Below are positions 51,601 to 62,400 of a DNA stretch of 64,000 bases, one piece after another (position 1 is the stretch's first letter; every line of letters starts with the position of its first letter). The position numbers and the translations under genes were made by a program. The DNA lies in NCBI GenBank assembly GCA_030063045.1, contig JAQSEB010000143.1:372001-436000 (forward strand). Reading direction: 5' to 3'. This DNA is from Pratylenchus scribneri (Eukaryota; Nematoda; Chromadorea; Rhabditida; Pratylenchidae). Below the pieces are notes generated by a model, which had not been told where the DNA came from, ran no database searches, and saw nothing but the letters and a program-made list of their open reading frames with translations.

Positions 51601-52657
51601 GCTTTGGTGAAATTGTCGGGCAAAAAACTGCGTAAATAGGTGATTTGTTGTTTCGCCGATTTCAATTCAATTTTGGTCAATTCCGACTCAACAATCTGAA
51701 AAATGAATTAAATTTATTTGTATTTTAGTCATTAAAATGGAATTCTTTTAATTATTAACTTTTAAACCATTGATTTTGACTGATAATATTGCAAACCTCT
51801 GAGAATGTTCGATTTGCATTGGCCAACAGCGAAATTTCGGCACCAGCGGCCCGGGCCTTTTCCTCCTCCCTCGCGTGCATTGTGGCCAATTCATCGCGCA
51901 AATTTTGCACTTCCTCATTCAGGTCTGCCGTTTTTTGTCGAAATTTGACAATTGCCCTTTCGTAGTCAACCGCACGGTTTTCATCATCGGCCAATTGGCG
52001 TCGAAGCTAAATAATAAAAATGAATTTAAAATTAATGCCAAAAATTCCAAACCGCTGTAAGTGCGATCATTTGTTCTTCATTTTTCAATTGCAATTCTTT
52101 TTCGGTCTCCTTCCATGTGTCAATCATTTCCTCATCCATTAGATGCAATTGCTCCAGATCGTAGTTTTCCAATTTTAAGTTTCTGAAATTATTTTTGGTC
52201 ACTTCATTTATTCAATAAAAATCCCCAATTCAATTCATACTTATTCTGCTCCTCTAAATCAAGGTTTTTGGCCGTCAATGTTGAAATAATTTCCTCCGTG
52301 TTCATCTGGCCCTCCAATCGACTTTCCAATTCAACAATTTGATTATTCAACTAAATTAGTTTTTAACATATTTAAATGTGCAAATGAGGAATAAACCATT
52401 GCAATGGCCAATACAAGTTCTTCATTTTTTGCCTGCAATTCGCGCTCTGTCTCTTTCCCCATTTCAATAAGTTCCTGGTCCAGCTCATGCAATTGCTCCA
52501 ATTCGTGAATGTCCAATTTTAAGTGGCTTAAATTTTTTATTGAAATTATTTATTTATAAATTAAGTTTTACTTGATTTGTTCCTCCATTTCGAGATTTTT
52601 ACTTGTCAAATTTGATATTATTGCTTCCGTATTCACTTGATCTTGATCAGTATCCAT
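48649..52657 (-). CDS. dnc-1: Dynactin subunit 1 (p150/p135-like), lacking CAP-Gly
   Basis: The start at 52657 gives MDTDQDQVNTEAIISNLTS. Coiled coil homologous to human DCTN1 (MVEMLTDRNLNLEEKVREL region) follows, then LADDENRAVDYERAIVKFRQ. The strongest block is the dynactin-specific domain YLRSFLPDNFTKAGGDNDC plus LILCVLFPRLSAKAQ, equivalent to human FMPDSFLRxGGDHDCVLVLLLxPRLICKA. The helical domain FVERLSQLLTECEGMAMRAL, a second coiled coil (LRWQVAKKDEESLKLQKTL) and a basic C-terminal end RIRVHRFWRKYRPNEP follow. It is a scaffold of dynactin that links dynein to cargo. The model begins inside the first coiled coil, with no CAP-Gly or basic region between 52657 and the divergent UQCRC2 gene at 53201. 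A two-exon coiled-coil unit is present twice in tandem. Confidence 0.85.
52055..52657 (-). repeat. Tandemly duplicated coiled-coil exon pair in dynactin
   Basis: Unit 1 (about 52657-52395) reads VNTEAIISNLTSKNLEMEEQ, then HLKLDIHELEQLHELDQELI and GKETERELQAKNEE. Unit 2 (about 52348-52055) reads MNTEEIISTLTAKNLDLEEQ, then NLKLENYDLEQLHLMDEEMI and WKETEKELQLKNEE. The intron position and phase inside both units match (split after AA of the codon following EEQ-I/N). Confidence 0.85.
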
Positions 52658-53200
52658 TGTTGTTGCTTGTTGGATATTAATTTTTCTTATAGCAAAACAA
52701 CCTTTAAAAAATCAAAATGTTGGTTTACTTTTAAAAGGCTATTGAAAAAGCAACTAAAATAATAAATGTACTAAAAAATTAAAATCTCAAAAAAGTCGAA
52801 ACAATATGCATCAATCCGCTGGTCTCTGGGGGTTAAAAAAAAGAAAAAAAATTTATTGCTTTACTAGGCAAATCTTATTTTTTTTCTTTTTATAGTTTTT
52901 TTTTTATTAAGATATTACTTCTTAGGAAAAATAATTTGGGTTCGATTCGGTCAATTACTTTTGGTGCTAGTGCTAGCGTGTTTTTAACGAAAAAAGCATA
53001 ATATGTCATTTTCTTTCATTATATCCAAAGCCGGTTTTTATTTGGAAAACGCGAAAACCTTAAAACTTTTTAAAAACTTGAATCTTGAAAAGTTTTTAAT
53101 TTAAAATATTTTTTTTTCTAATTTTTTTCACAATTCTTTTACAGCAGATCATATTAATAAAATCAACAATAAAAAATATTTAATAAGTCACAATTAAATA
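52658..53200. promoter_or_regulatory. Divergent intergenic region, dynactin and UQCRC2
   Basis: 543 bp of AT-rich sequence with a long T-run block near 52850-52920. The start codons are divergent, so both promoters must be here. No CAP-Gly-coding exon is seen on the minus strand. Confidence 0.4.
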
Positions 53201-55013
53201 ATGCTACTCCGACGCGGACTTGCTTCAGCCGCTACTGCACAGGCCAAATCGAATCCGGTGGTCGAGCCAATCCAATTAAAGACATCCCGTCTCACAAATG
53301 GAATGACCGTCTCTTCTGTTGATTTACAGGTTTTTTCTTTTGAATTCTAATAAAAGATAATTTTGTAAATAATTTGAAGGGCCCCGTCACACAATTGGTG
53401 TTCGCATTTCGTTCCGGTTCACGCTATCAACAACCGGATGAAGGTGGCCTGGCACATTTGTTGAGGAATATGATTGGCAGAGATTCGGACAATTATTTGG
53501 GCATGAGATTGCTTTGGGAGAGCGCACAGAATGGGGCAAATGTTGACTCACGGATGTCCAAGGATTTGCATTGCGTCCAAATGAGCGTGGTTTGTTTTTA
53601 GTTTTTAAACATTTAATCAAATTTGAAGAGAATATATAAAATATTTTCAGACCCGAACCCAGGCTCCAATCGCCCTTTCCATTCTTGGCGAACTTGTCCA
53701 ACCCGCCGTCAAACCCTGGGAGACACTGGCTGTGGACAGTGAATTGGATGTGGATTTGAAAAGCCAAACGCCGAAGGAAATTACCCTGGAGAATTTGCAT
53801 CGAGCCGCATTCCGCAACGGCTCATTGGCCCAACCACTTTTGGCCGCTCCATATCAAATTGGAACGGAAGGCACGAATCGATACAGAAAATTGGCTGGAT
53901 ATGTGCTCTCTCGTTGGAAATCGGCCGAATCTGCGCTCATCGGTGTTAACATTGACCACACATTATTATTGGAATATGCGGTAATTTTATCAATTTATAA
54001 TTTAATTTTAATTAATTTAATTCGCAGACCGACCATTCACCGGTTCCCGATGGCGAGGCTAAACCGGCCGACCCTTCGCCATTCTTGGGTGGCGATGTAC
54101 GCCAAGGAGGCGGTGGCCAAATTGCCCACGTTGCCATTGTGGGCCAAGGAGCGATGGCCAGCAATGAAAAGGCAATGGCCGTACAGGCTGTTCTCAGTGT
54201 ACTCATTGGGCAAAGTGGTAAATTTTTATTTTTGATAAAAATTATTCTAAAAAATTATCAAAAAATATTTCTAAAATAAATTTCCGCATTTTAGGCCAAT
54301 ATACGAACAATCCGAATATTGCCCAACCGGGTGTTGTGCATAAATCAGTACATAAAATGGCCAACATCAGTCCATTCTACCTCAGTCCAATCAACCTTTC
54401 ATATGCCGACAATGGATTGGCCGGCTTCTATTTGGCCGCCGATGGCACAATGGTCCAATTTATTTTTTATTTTCGTATATTTATAATCATTTTTAGATTT
54501 ATCCCTATGTGAAAGCTGCGGTTCAGGGTCTTCGGGAATTGTCCGCCAATTCTGTGGATGATGAGATGCTTGGGGTTAAATTTTAAAGAAATAAAAAATA
54601 AATATTTTTAAATAATATTAAATTAATTAATTAGAAATTAATTTATAAAGAAACAAATATTTTTTCCAGATTGCCAAACAAACGGCGACAATGAAAATTT
54701 TGACCGAATCGGAAAGCACCGAACATTTGGCAATGGATCAGGCAGTTCAAGTATTAGCCAAAGGTGCTGCCCAATCACCGGCCGAACAGGCACAACAAAT
54801 TAAGCAAGTTACGGCTGAGGATGTGAAAAAGGTAAAATTTTTGAAAATAAAAATTTATCACTGAATTAAAAAAAATTAATTAATTTTTGGCCAATTTTGA
54901 TTTTTAAAATAAATAAAAATTAATTTTTTTAGGCTGCCACGCAAATCTGTGCCAAATTGGCCTTGTCCGCCTATGGAAATGTGCATCAAGTCCCATATTT
55001 GGATGAAATGTGA
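53201..55013 (+). CDS. ucr-2: Cytochrome b-c1 complex subunit 2 (UQCRC2, core protein 2)
   Basis: The start at 53201 gives MLLRRGLASAATAQA, a basic, Ser/Ala-rich mitochondrial presequence. M16-peptidase-fold blocks follow: TSRLTNGMTVSSVDLQGPVT, VFAFRSGSRYQQPDEGGLAH and LLRNMIGRDSDNYLGMRLLW. The inverted zinc motif HxxEH of the processing peptidases is absent, as expected for core 2. The second half contains QIAHVAIVGQGAMASNEKAM, TNNPNIAQPGVVHKSVHKM and TATMKILTESESTEHLAM, and the protein ends VHQVPYLDEM. Eight exons with short introns. It is a structural core of respiratory complex III in the inner mitochondrial membrane. The length is near the family norm. Confidence 0.92.
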
Positions 55014-55108
55014 GAACACGAAAGGAATTTGATAGACAAAGATGATTAAAAATAGAATTGTTCCTTTTTTTTGTTTATTAAATTTAGGTTTCACCTTTTT
55101 TAATTGTA

Positions 55109-56013
55109 CAGGGTGGCCCAAAAGTTTGGAAACTCGTATTTTTCATCATAGCATTTTTACTAATTAAGATAAAAAGATGGAAATATAGCCAAAATGTGCG
55201 CAAGAGTTTAGGGAATTAAATAAAATATTAACATCCTTCCTATCCACTCTTGTCTTAATGCCGGAGGTAAAAATGCTTGAGGAAATTTTCGCCAAAACGC
55301 CGCACCTCCTTATGAGAAACTTAATCCCGTTCTCGAAGTAGATATTTTTTGGGGAGATAAAAACATTTATAAGTTTTAGCCAAGACCTTAATCAACAAAA
55401 TATAAAAAAAGAAAGGTTCATAGATTTCACTTTCTGACAATGAGGGATACATTTATCGGAGGTAATTTTTTCAAGCAAATTTTTTTGAAGTCACTTTTTA
55501 GACTCTTTGCTTTTTTGTTCGTGTTATAGCCAAATTGAAAAATCCATTTCCTTTTACCGAAATGGATATGATACTAAGGTTTAATTATTCCTTAATGAAA
55601 TTTTTTGAAATTATAATTTTTCTTGATTTTGACCTCGAGATCTGCAAAAATTTGATTTTTGGCTTCCTACCCCATATCATCACTAATAGCTATTATATTG
55701 ATTATTAAATTATACCATTAGATAGAGGAGATAGAGATGCAAATAATATGTCATTTTGGCAAATGTTTGTTACTTATAAGATAAAAATTTTTATCTTCAA
55801 AAATTTGTCACTGGAGTTGCGGCGTTTTGGCGAAAATTTCCTCAAGCATTTTTACCTCCGGCATTAAGACAAGAGTGGATAGGAAGGATGTTAATATTTT
55901 ATTTAATTCCCTAAACTCTTGCGCACATTTTGGCTATATTTCCATCTTTTTATCTTAATTAGTAAAAATGCTATGATGAAAAATACGAGTTTCCAAACTT
56001 TTGGGCCACCCTG
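55109..56013. mobile_element. Mariner-type MITE, 905 bp with 196-bp inverted arms
   Basis: The termini cagggtggcccaaaagt are the standard mariner terminal sequence, flanked by TA at 55107-55108 and 56014-56015. The arms (55109-55304 and 55818-56013) are inverted repeats in exact register. The 513-bp middle is AT-rich with no transposase frame. It lies just downstream of UQCRC2 and could supply part of its 3' UTR. Confidence 0.95.
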
Positions 56014-56057
56014 TACATCGTAAAGAATTGATAAATGATTTAAAATTGTTTATTTTA

Positions 56058-57380
56058 TTATATTTTGGAAGTGTTCAAAATCATCAAATTTTTGCAATTT
56101 TTTCGGCAAAAGCATGGAGGATTTGGTGCCATCTTTTCCGGGTCTTCGTCAAAATTTTCTAACATTTCAGCAATTTTCGGGCTACTAAAAATTTAAAATT
56201 ATTTAATTCAAACCCAAAAATTTAATTCACCTTATTTCTTTTTCTGCGGCCTTTTTCATCAATGTTATTTTTTCATTCCCAATTTGCATCATTTTTTCCT
56301 GTTCCTTTTTAATGGCCACCAAATATTCCCTCATTTTGGCCAATTCAACTTTTGTCGCCGACCGTGCGACTCCATTTTCGATGATAATTCCGTTCTATAA
56401 TTTAAAATTCGGGTACCGTATTTCCTCTATTAGTGGCCCCTCTTCCACCAAAGGGCAAAAATTTTTGTTTTCCTTTTTTTCACTTAAAAATCCTAAAAAA
56501 GGCTTTGTCTATATGCCAATAATGCCAAGGGCCGTTCCTATTTTCTTATTACTGTACCCCCAACTTTTGCCCGATCACCCCACTACTCGATCAATCAAAT
56601 ATTGCCCCAAGTCGAATTTATAAACCAGCAGCAGCTCTTTTCCTCCCAAAATGCTCCTTTTTCGCTGTTCATATTATTTATTATTCCTATTTTCACGCCC
56701 AACTGATAAATAAATAATGCAATTTAAATTTTATTTCCTTTTTAATAGACAAAAGTGGGAAAAAGTTATGGTTCGATTTCGATGCCTTTTGGGTCAATCT
56801 TTTTTGTAAAATGGATTGGAAATATTTGTTCTATTCAATTGTCCCAATGTTATATATTCATCCAAAAAAAACTTACATCAAATATGCAGGAATGTCGATA
56901 GGTTTCGGGATCAATTTCCTCCTTAAGCTTTTCCTCAATTTCTTCTTTGATCTTTCCATCATCATCCTTCCTTCCATTATTCTTCTTCCTTTTCCCTCCT
57001 TTATTCTCCTTCTCATTGTTTATATTCGGCATTTCCTTTTTCTCCATTTGTGGCCCATCTTTTGGTGGCTTTTTCTTCCCATTCTGCGGCTTCTCTTCAT
57101 CATTTTTTCCATTGTCGCTTTCTTTTTTCGTCATCTCTTCATCCTTTATGGTTTTCGGCTTTTCCTTCCTCTCCTCCCCTTCGATCACTTTTCCATTTTT
57201 AATTTGAATAATTTTCTCATCCGATGCATTTTTCTCCACCAATTTTACGTTCACATTCAGCCCATTTAATCCATCGTCTTTTTTTCCTATTGGACTTTCA
57301 TGTTCATTTTTGGCTGAACAAAATTCATTGAAGATGGCGAAGAAAATTAGAATTGAGAATAATTTAAAATGAATTAGCAT
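56058..57380 (-). CDS. Secreted pepsin-inhibitor-3-like protein with charged low-complexity N-terminal region
   Basis: The start at 57380 gives a signal peptide (HFKLFSILIFFAIFNEFC) followed by about 130 Lys/Glu/Asp/Asn-rich residues (such as KKKPPKDGPQMEKKE). Then comes one domain: SCIFDNGIIIENGVARSATK, VELAKMREYLVAIKKEQEKM and PPCFCRKNC, spread over three exons, with stop at 56058. The pattern C-x3-N-G-x4-[N]-G-x2-R-x-[AT], a following E-rich helix and a closing P-P-x-F-C match the second repeat of the nematode aspartic-protease inhibitor PI-3 (Ascaris pepsin inhibitor, MEROPS I33). Known members inhibit pepsin-like proteases and are secreted. The gene has only one such repeat and a long polyampholyte region, so its target is uncertain. 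The 56403-56877 intron holds repeat copy E. Confidence 0.6.
56512..56725 (-). repeat. Interspersed intronic repeat, copy E (partial)
   Basis: Begins with atgccaataatgccaagggc, then the actgtacccccaac, caatcaaatattgcccca and cacgcccaactgataaata blocks, matching copy A. It lies in the large intron of the PI-3-like gene, in the sense orientation of that gene. Confidence 0.7.
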
Positions 57381-57877
57381 TTTATGGACTGACTTATTCG
57401 TAATTTAATTGGTTTAACTATGAAATCTGAATAAAGGAAATGGCCGAATTTAAAGCTTCTAATGAAGCTTCCCATTATCTATTTATATATTAATGCTTTG
57501 ACTCACCATCCACTCACCGAAAATAGTTAAAGTGAAAAATGATGTCAAATTTTTATTGGTGAAAAACTGGTAAAGCTAAACAAATTCTAAAGCTTCACAA
57601 TAAAAGGGGAAGTGTCATTTCTTTTATAATTGATGAGTCAATTTATGCTAAAGGCAACATCACAGAAAACAATTAAAATGGGTCTACTAATTTATCCAAA
57701 TGATAAAAAAAACATTCTTCCAAATTTTGCCTATAGGCTAAAATCATATTTTATTTGTGGATTCACAAAGCAAAAATTGTCAAAGAAAGTCATACTTTAA
57801 TGAATGAATCAAAAATACAATTGTTTATTCAAAAAATTGAATTACAGTTTATCTAGCACCAATTGTACTTATTATTT
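57381..57877. other. Intergenic: PI-3-like gene promoter and tail-anchored protein 3' flank
   Basis: 497 bp, AT-rich. A 6-bp inverted pair (agcttc, gaagct) recurs near 57450. No coding exon is recognised. Confidence 0.35.
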
Positions 57878-58513
57878 TCATTTCCAATAGAACAATTTGA
57901 TCAAGCACAAAACCACGACGCAGCCTGAGAGAAAGCAAACCAGCAAACGAGTCCGTAGACTTGGTTTTTCGCGAACAACTTGGCTTTCGGCCAAACTTCC
58001 TGGTAATGCATATTCTTTGCCTCCAGCATCAAAAGATATTTTTGTTGTTGCCTAAATTACATTTCCAAATATCAATTGAAAATCTCAGAAACTTTACTTT
58101 CTTGTGATGAATTTGTTGGTCAACAAAATCTTCGGTTAGCTCGCATTTTTCTGATGCTAAAACATTTTCCATAATATCCAATTTTGTCATCGAATTTCGA
58201 TTTCGACGTCTAAAAATTTAAAATTCTTTAAATTTTAAATTAAATTAAGTAATATTATTATTATATTTAAATTTCCAAATTTCAATATATTTTCTCACAT
58301 TGGAGAATATGCAATTTGTGCACCAAATTTTGTGGATTCTCTTTTGGCCGATACAATTACGATGGGTGGTGGGACTGAACGGCGACTCAAACTGGCAGCC
58401 GAAGTTGACCCGGTGCTGGTGTCTACGATGGAATTCGGCGTTGATGATGAGGACGATGAAGAGGAGGAATGGGAATTAGAATTCGGCATTTCAATGCCAA
58501 AATCAGTGATCAA
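57878..58513 (-). CDS. Small Ser-rich tail-anchored membrane protein
   Basis: Three exons (58513-about 58303, about 58211-58099, about 58055-57878) splice in frame. The N-terminal half is disordered, with a run of nine Ser (SHSSSSSSSSSTPNSIVD) and a basic patch (RRNRNSMTKLDIMEN). The single hydrophobic helix LLVCFLSGCVVVLCLIKLFY lies at the extreme C-terminus, ending YWK with the stop at 57878. That topology is the hallmark of tail-anchored proteins, inserted post-translationally with the N-terminus in the cytosol. I do not recognise a family; a nuclear-envelope or ER adaptor is conceivable but unsupported. Confidence 0.6.
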
Positions 58514-59443
58514 TAATTAATCTTAAAATTACAATTACAATCTTAAAATGACTATTTTACAATTACAATCTAACTTCTACAATTACAATCGCAATTACAT
58601 CTTTGCAATTACAATCTAACTTTTACAATTACAATCCAACTTTTACAATTACAATCGCAATTACAATTATAACTTTTACAATTACAATCGCAATTACAAT
58701 TACAAACTAACTTTTACAATTACAATCACAATTACAATTGCAATCTAATTTTTACAATTACAATCGCAATTACAATTACATCTAACTTTTACAATACAAT
58801 CTTAAAATAACAATTAATTTAGAAGGGAATATAATGAAGTGATCAATGGAAATGGAATGGCGAACACATTTTTAATGTTGATTACTGATAATGATAAATA
58901 ATTATGTTTGGGACTTGGAAGAGTGTTGTCAAGCAAATATTGTGGTGATAAGGGTGATTTTTCTATTCTATGTCCACGACTTTTTTGGAGGGTGGAATAT
59001 ATTGAAGTGAAAATCTCAAGAATTCAACCATTTTTTCTTTACGATCGACTAAAAAAATTTTACACATTTATTATTTCATCGACGGAGGAATTTGGCCATT
59101 TTATTCCAATCAATTCCTAGCGCAAATAAGAAAATATGGTCTCTCAGACCGATGAAAAAGAATGTGTCATCTTCATGAAACATGAATGACCGATCAACCC
59201 CTTCTTCCACCCAAAATAAGTTATTAAAAAGTACAAAATATAATAAATACTTTATTTGGTTGAAAGAAATGTTTGGAAAGTCCATGAGAGTGAGATACAA
59301 CAATAATATAATAGGCGCAAAAAGGTATAATAACCATACAAAAAAATAAGTGAAAATGGGTCAGAGGTGGGGAATAATATATTTAATAGAGGGAGGCACT
59401 GGGAATTTTGTTTGCTGGGAAATAAATAATTTTGGTCACTTCA
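58514..59443. other. Intergenic: tail-anchored gene promoter side and KIF21 3' flank
   Basis: The first 270 bp is the ttacaattacaat repeat and the rest is AT-rich. Short open frames on both strands (58.9-59.3 kb) show no family motif, so no gene is called. Confidence 0.4.
58529..58806 (+). repeat. Imperfect tandem repeat of ttacaattacaat(cgca/ctaact)
   Basis: Repeated words ttacaattacaatc, gcaattacaatt and ctaacttttacaatt alternate irregularly over about 280 bp, upstream of the tail-anchored protein gene. Confidence 0.9.
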
Positions 59444-62400
59444 TCATTCATTCAAGTCCAACACAGATGGTTTCTGATCGTTCTTGGCCTCCATTTCAGG
59501 TTTTGGCGTGGGTGGAGCCTAAACAAATTTTCGTAAATGTTTTTAAATGTTCAATAATAAATTCGTACCATGAATGTTGTGTCGAACACTGGATCAAATC
59601 GAGGAGCTGGCGTTTGTTGTTGATCATTTTCATTGTTGATCGCCGTCATGTATTGCTGTTGCCGTTTTCGTGCCTCCAACATTTCGCGCACATCCTCATT
59701 TGGATCCAATCCGATAAGTGAGCTCAATTCCTTGAAATGAATATAAATATTTGGCAAAAATATTGAATATATTTCCCTTAATGATTGTAAAACGATAAAT
59801 ATTTGGAGTTATGAACCGTAACCGTATAACAATTTTTTTTGGATAATATAAAGTGACTTCTGATTTTGCGTGCTAAAAATTGGCTGGTGGTAAATACGTA
59901 AGTACCAAATTCCCTTTAATATTAAAAGGATCTACCTTATTGTCGGCTTGAACTTTGGCCAGTTCCGCTTTATTTTGGATGAGAGCATCCAGCAAATTGC
60001 GCAGAATGTATTGAGCCTCGGATGGAATGTGGAATTGGCGTGAGCAGCGAAGCACCAGCGAATCAATGTTGTTCACACTTGTTTGTTCCTCCAATGTTGG
60101 AATGCTGGCTGTGACCATCATTTGACCCGAACGTCGATTGATCGGTTCGAACTGAAAAATAATTTTTATCAATTTTTTCCCACTATTAATTCTATCCAAA
60201 AAATGTTTTACCTCAACAACCTGATCCTCCAAATCCACAATATTCTTCTGGTATTTCATTACTTCTTCTTGGATATAGTTGAGCTTCGCTTGGAGACCAC
60301 TTTGATTATCCAAAATGTCGGCTCGCTCTTTCAAATCCGTGGTGATTGCGTAATCGGCACTCAATTTGGTCAATTCCATTTGTAAACAATGACGTTCCTG
60401 GATCAGACGATTCATTGCCTTTTCCTCCACCTCAACCGCATTCTTTCGAATCACGAGACAATCAATCTAAAATTTATTAATTTGTCAATATTTTTTCCCC
60501 AATTATTACCGCTCTTTCCATGGCATTCCATTGGTTCTTTGTTCGAAGTGGAGTATTTTGGATGACACTGCGCCTTTTTGCCTTTTTGGTGGTGCCCTCA
60601 TCAGCAGTTTCCGCCGTTGTTTTGGGCAGCTCAAACATTGTTGTGCGTCGAATTTTGCGCTCTTCTCGTTCCATCTTCTTCACTTCTTCATCGGTTGCGG
60701 CCAATATTTCCTTCGTTGTTGCCTCCACATTTTGTTGACGTTTATGAGGATGAGGCGTATGTTGATGAGGAGCACCATCTTCTTCACCATCATTAATGTC
60801 ATCGAAATTCAACATTTGTGGCAATGGAATGTGCGGATTCTGAAATTTTGGTAATATAATAGTTTTTAAAAGTAAAAAATTTTGAGGTCTGAGAAAAATC
60901 ACCTCTTTTATGCCAAAAAGATGTGGCAAATATATTAAGCCTAAGTCTAATCTAAGGTATCTGTCCTAATGTTCTTGGAGTATTCTTATTTTTCTTTGAG
61001 TACATCTATCATCCACTCCCAATATTTGTCTTTACTCTTTACCTCAACAACGAAAGTGGCATTGGCGGCTGAATTGATGTTGGATGAAGCAGCCATTGTT
61101 TTCTGTTGTTGACCCCCATTTGCTGCTGTTTTGGCACCACGTCGATTCGGTGGCTGATTTGGCTCAAAGATCGTCTCGCGCCTCTTTTGTTGGGCCTTAA
61201 TCCGCTGCATTTCCTCCGCCTTCCTCTTCAAATATTCCGTCTTCATTGCCGTCTCACGTTCCAATTTGTTGATTTTATTCTGCTGTTGGCGCTGCAATTT
61301 CTCCAAAGTGGCCGTCTTTTGTGCATTCGCTGATTGGATTTGGCGCATCCTTTTGGCCTCTTCCTTCAATTGCTTCATCAGATCGACCTGAATTTAAACC
61401 GTACATTTTTCAACAGAGTAAATTTATTTAGAATAGTCAAAATGGTTCCTAAATCTCAATTTTTCCCTTAATTCCTCTGAAAATACCTTATTCCCACATT
61501 TCCAACATACTTTCTGCCGTTTCAATGTCTCCAATTCCTTCTTGATCCGCTCACATTCCGATTGTTTCTGATTTTGTTGCAATTGCATTTTCTTGTTCTG
61601 ACGTTCAGCCAATTCCAATCGACGATGTTCCGAACGCATTGTTGCCAGCTCCTTTTCGTATTTCTCGCGCACTTTGCTGATTTCTTCTTTTTGCTTTTGA
61701 GTTTGCCTCTTCGATGTCATTTCAGCCAGAATATTGTCCCGTTCAGTCTCAGTTGTTTGGATTCGAGTGGCCAATTCGCCCAATTTCTTCTCATAATTTT
61801 GTCGCATCTGCTCAATTTTCCGTTGGCTTGCTTCCAATTCTTGGACCAGTCGTTCCTTCAAATTGATGTCCTCTTGGAGTTGGGCAACTTCGCCATATAA
61901 GCGCATATGTTCTTAAAATATAGAAAATTATATAAATTGAATTTAAAATAAAATATCATACCTTGTGAATTAGCCTGCTCCTCCTCGTCCACTTCATCCT
62001 CATCTTCTTCAGCAAGGGAAGCCAACCCATCATCTTCGCCATCATTTTCTTCTTCATCTGTTGGAAGTTCTTCTTTGGCCTCTTCTTTTCCATAAACAAT
62101 TGGAGATATGGCTAAAAATTAATTTTTAATATAATATATAAAATATAAGTAATAATAGTTTTTGATATTTTAATTTAAAAACTAGAATTTTTCCTAGCGA
62201 TTTTTGCCTCTTATCGCCTAGCTACGAAACTGCCCCTATTACCCAGTACTAGCTCCCCACCTAAATAAGTGCCTGCATCAAGCTGCTCCCATAATTGTAT
62301 TTTTTCCTGCATATTGGATTTTTTCCATTTTTCTGAATCTATAAGAAAAATGGATTTAATATTTTAGACCCCCATTAAAAAAAATTCAAATAAATTTAAA

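Noticed and set aside
58908..59303. Small proteins on either strand downstream of KIF21
   Set aside because: They are short, AT-driven, mutually overlapping, and have no recognisable motif or splice sites.
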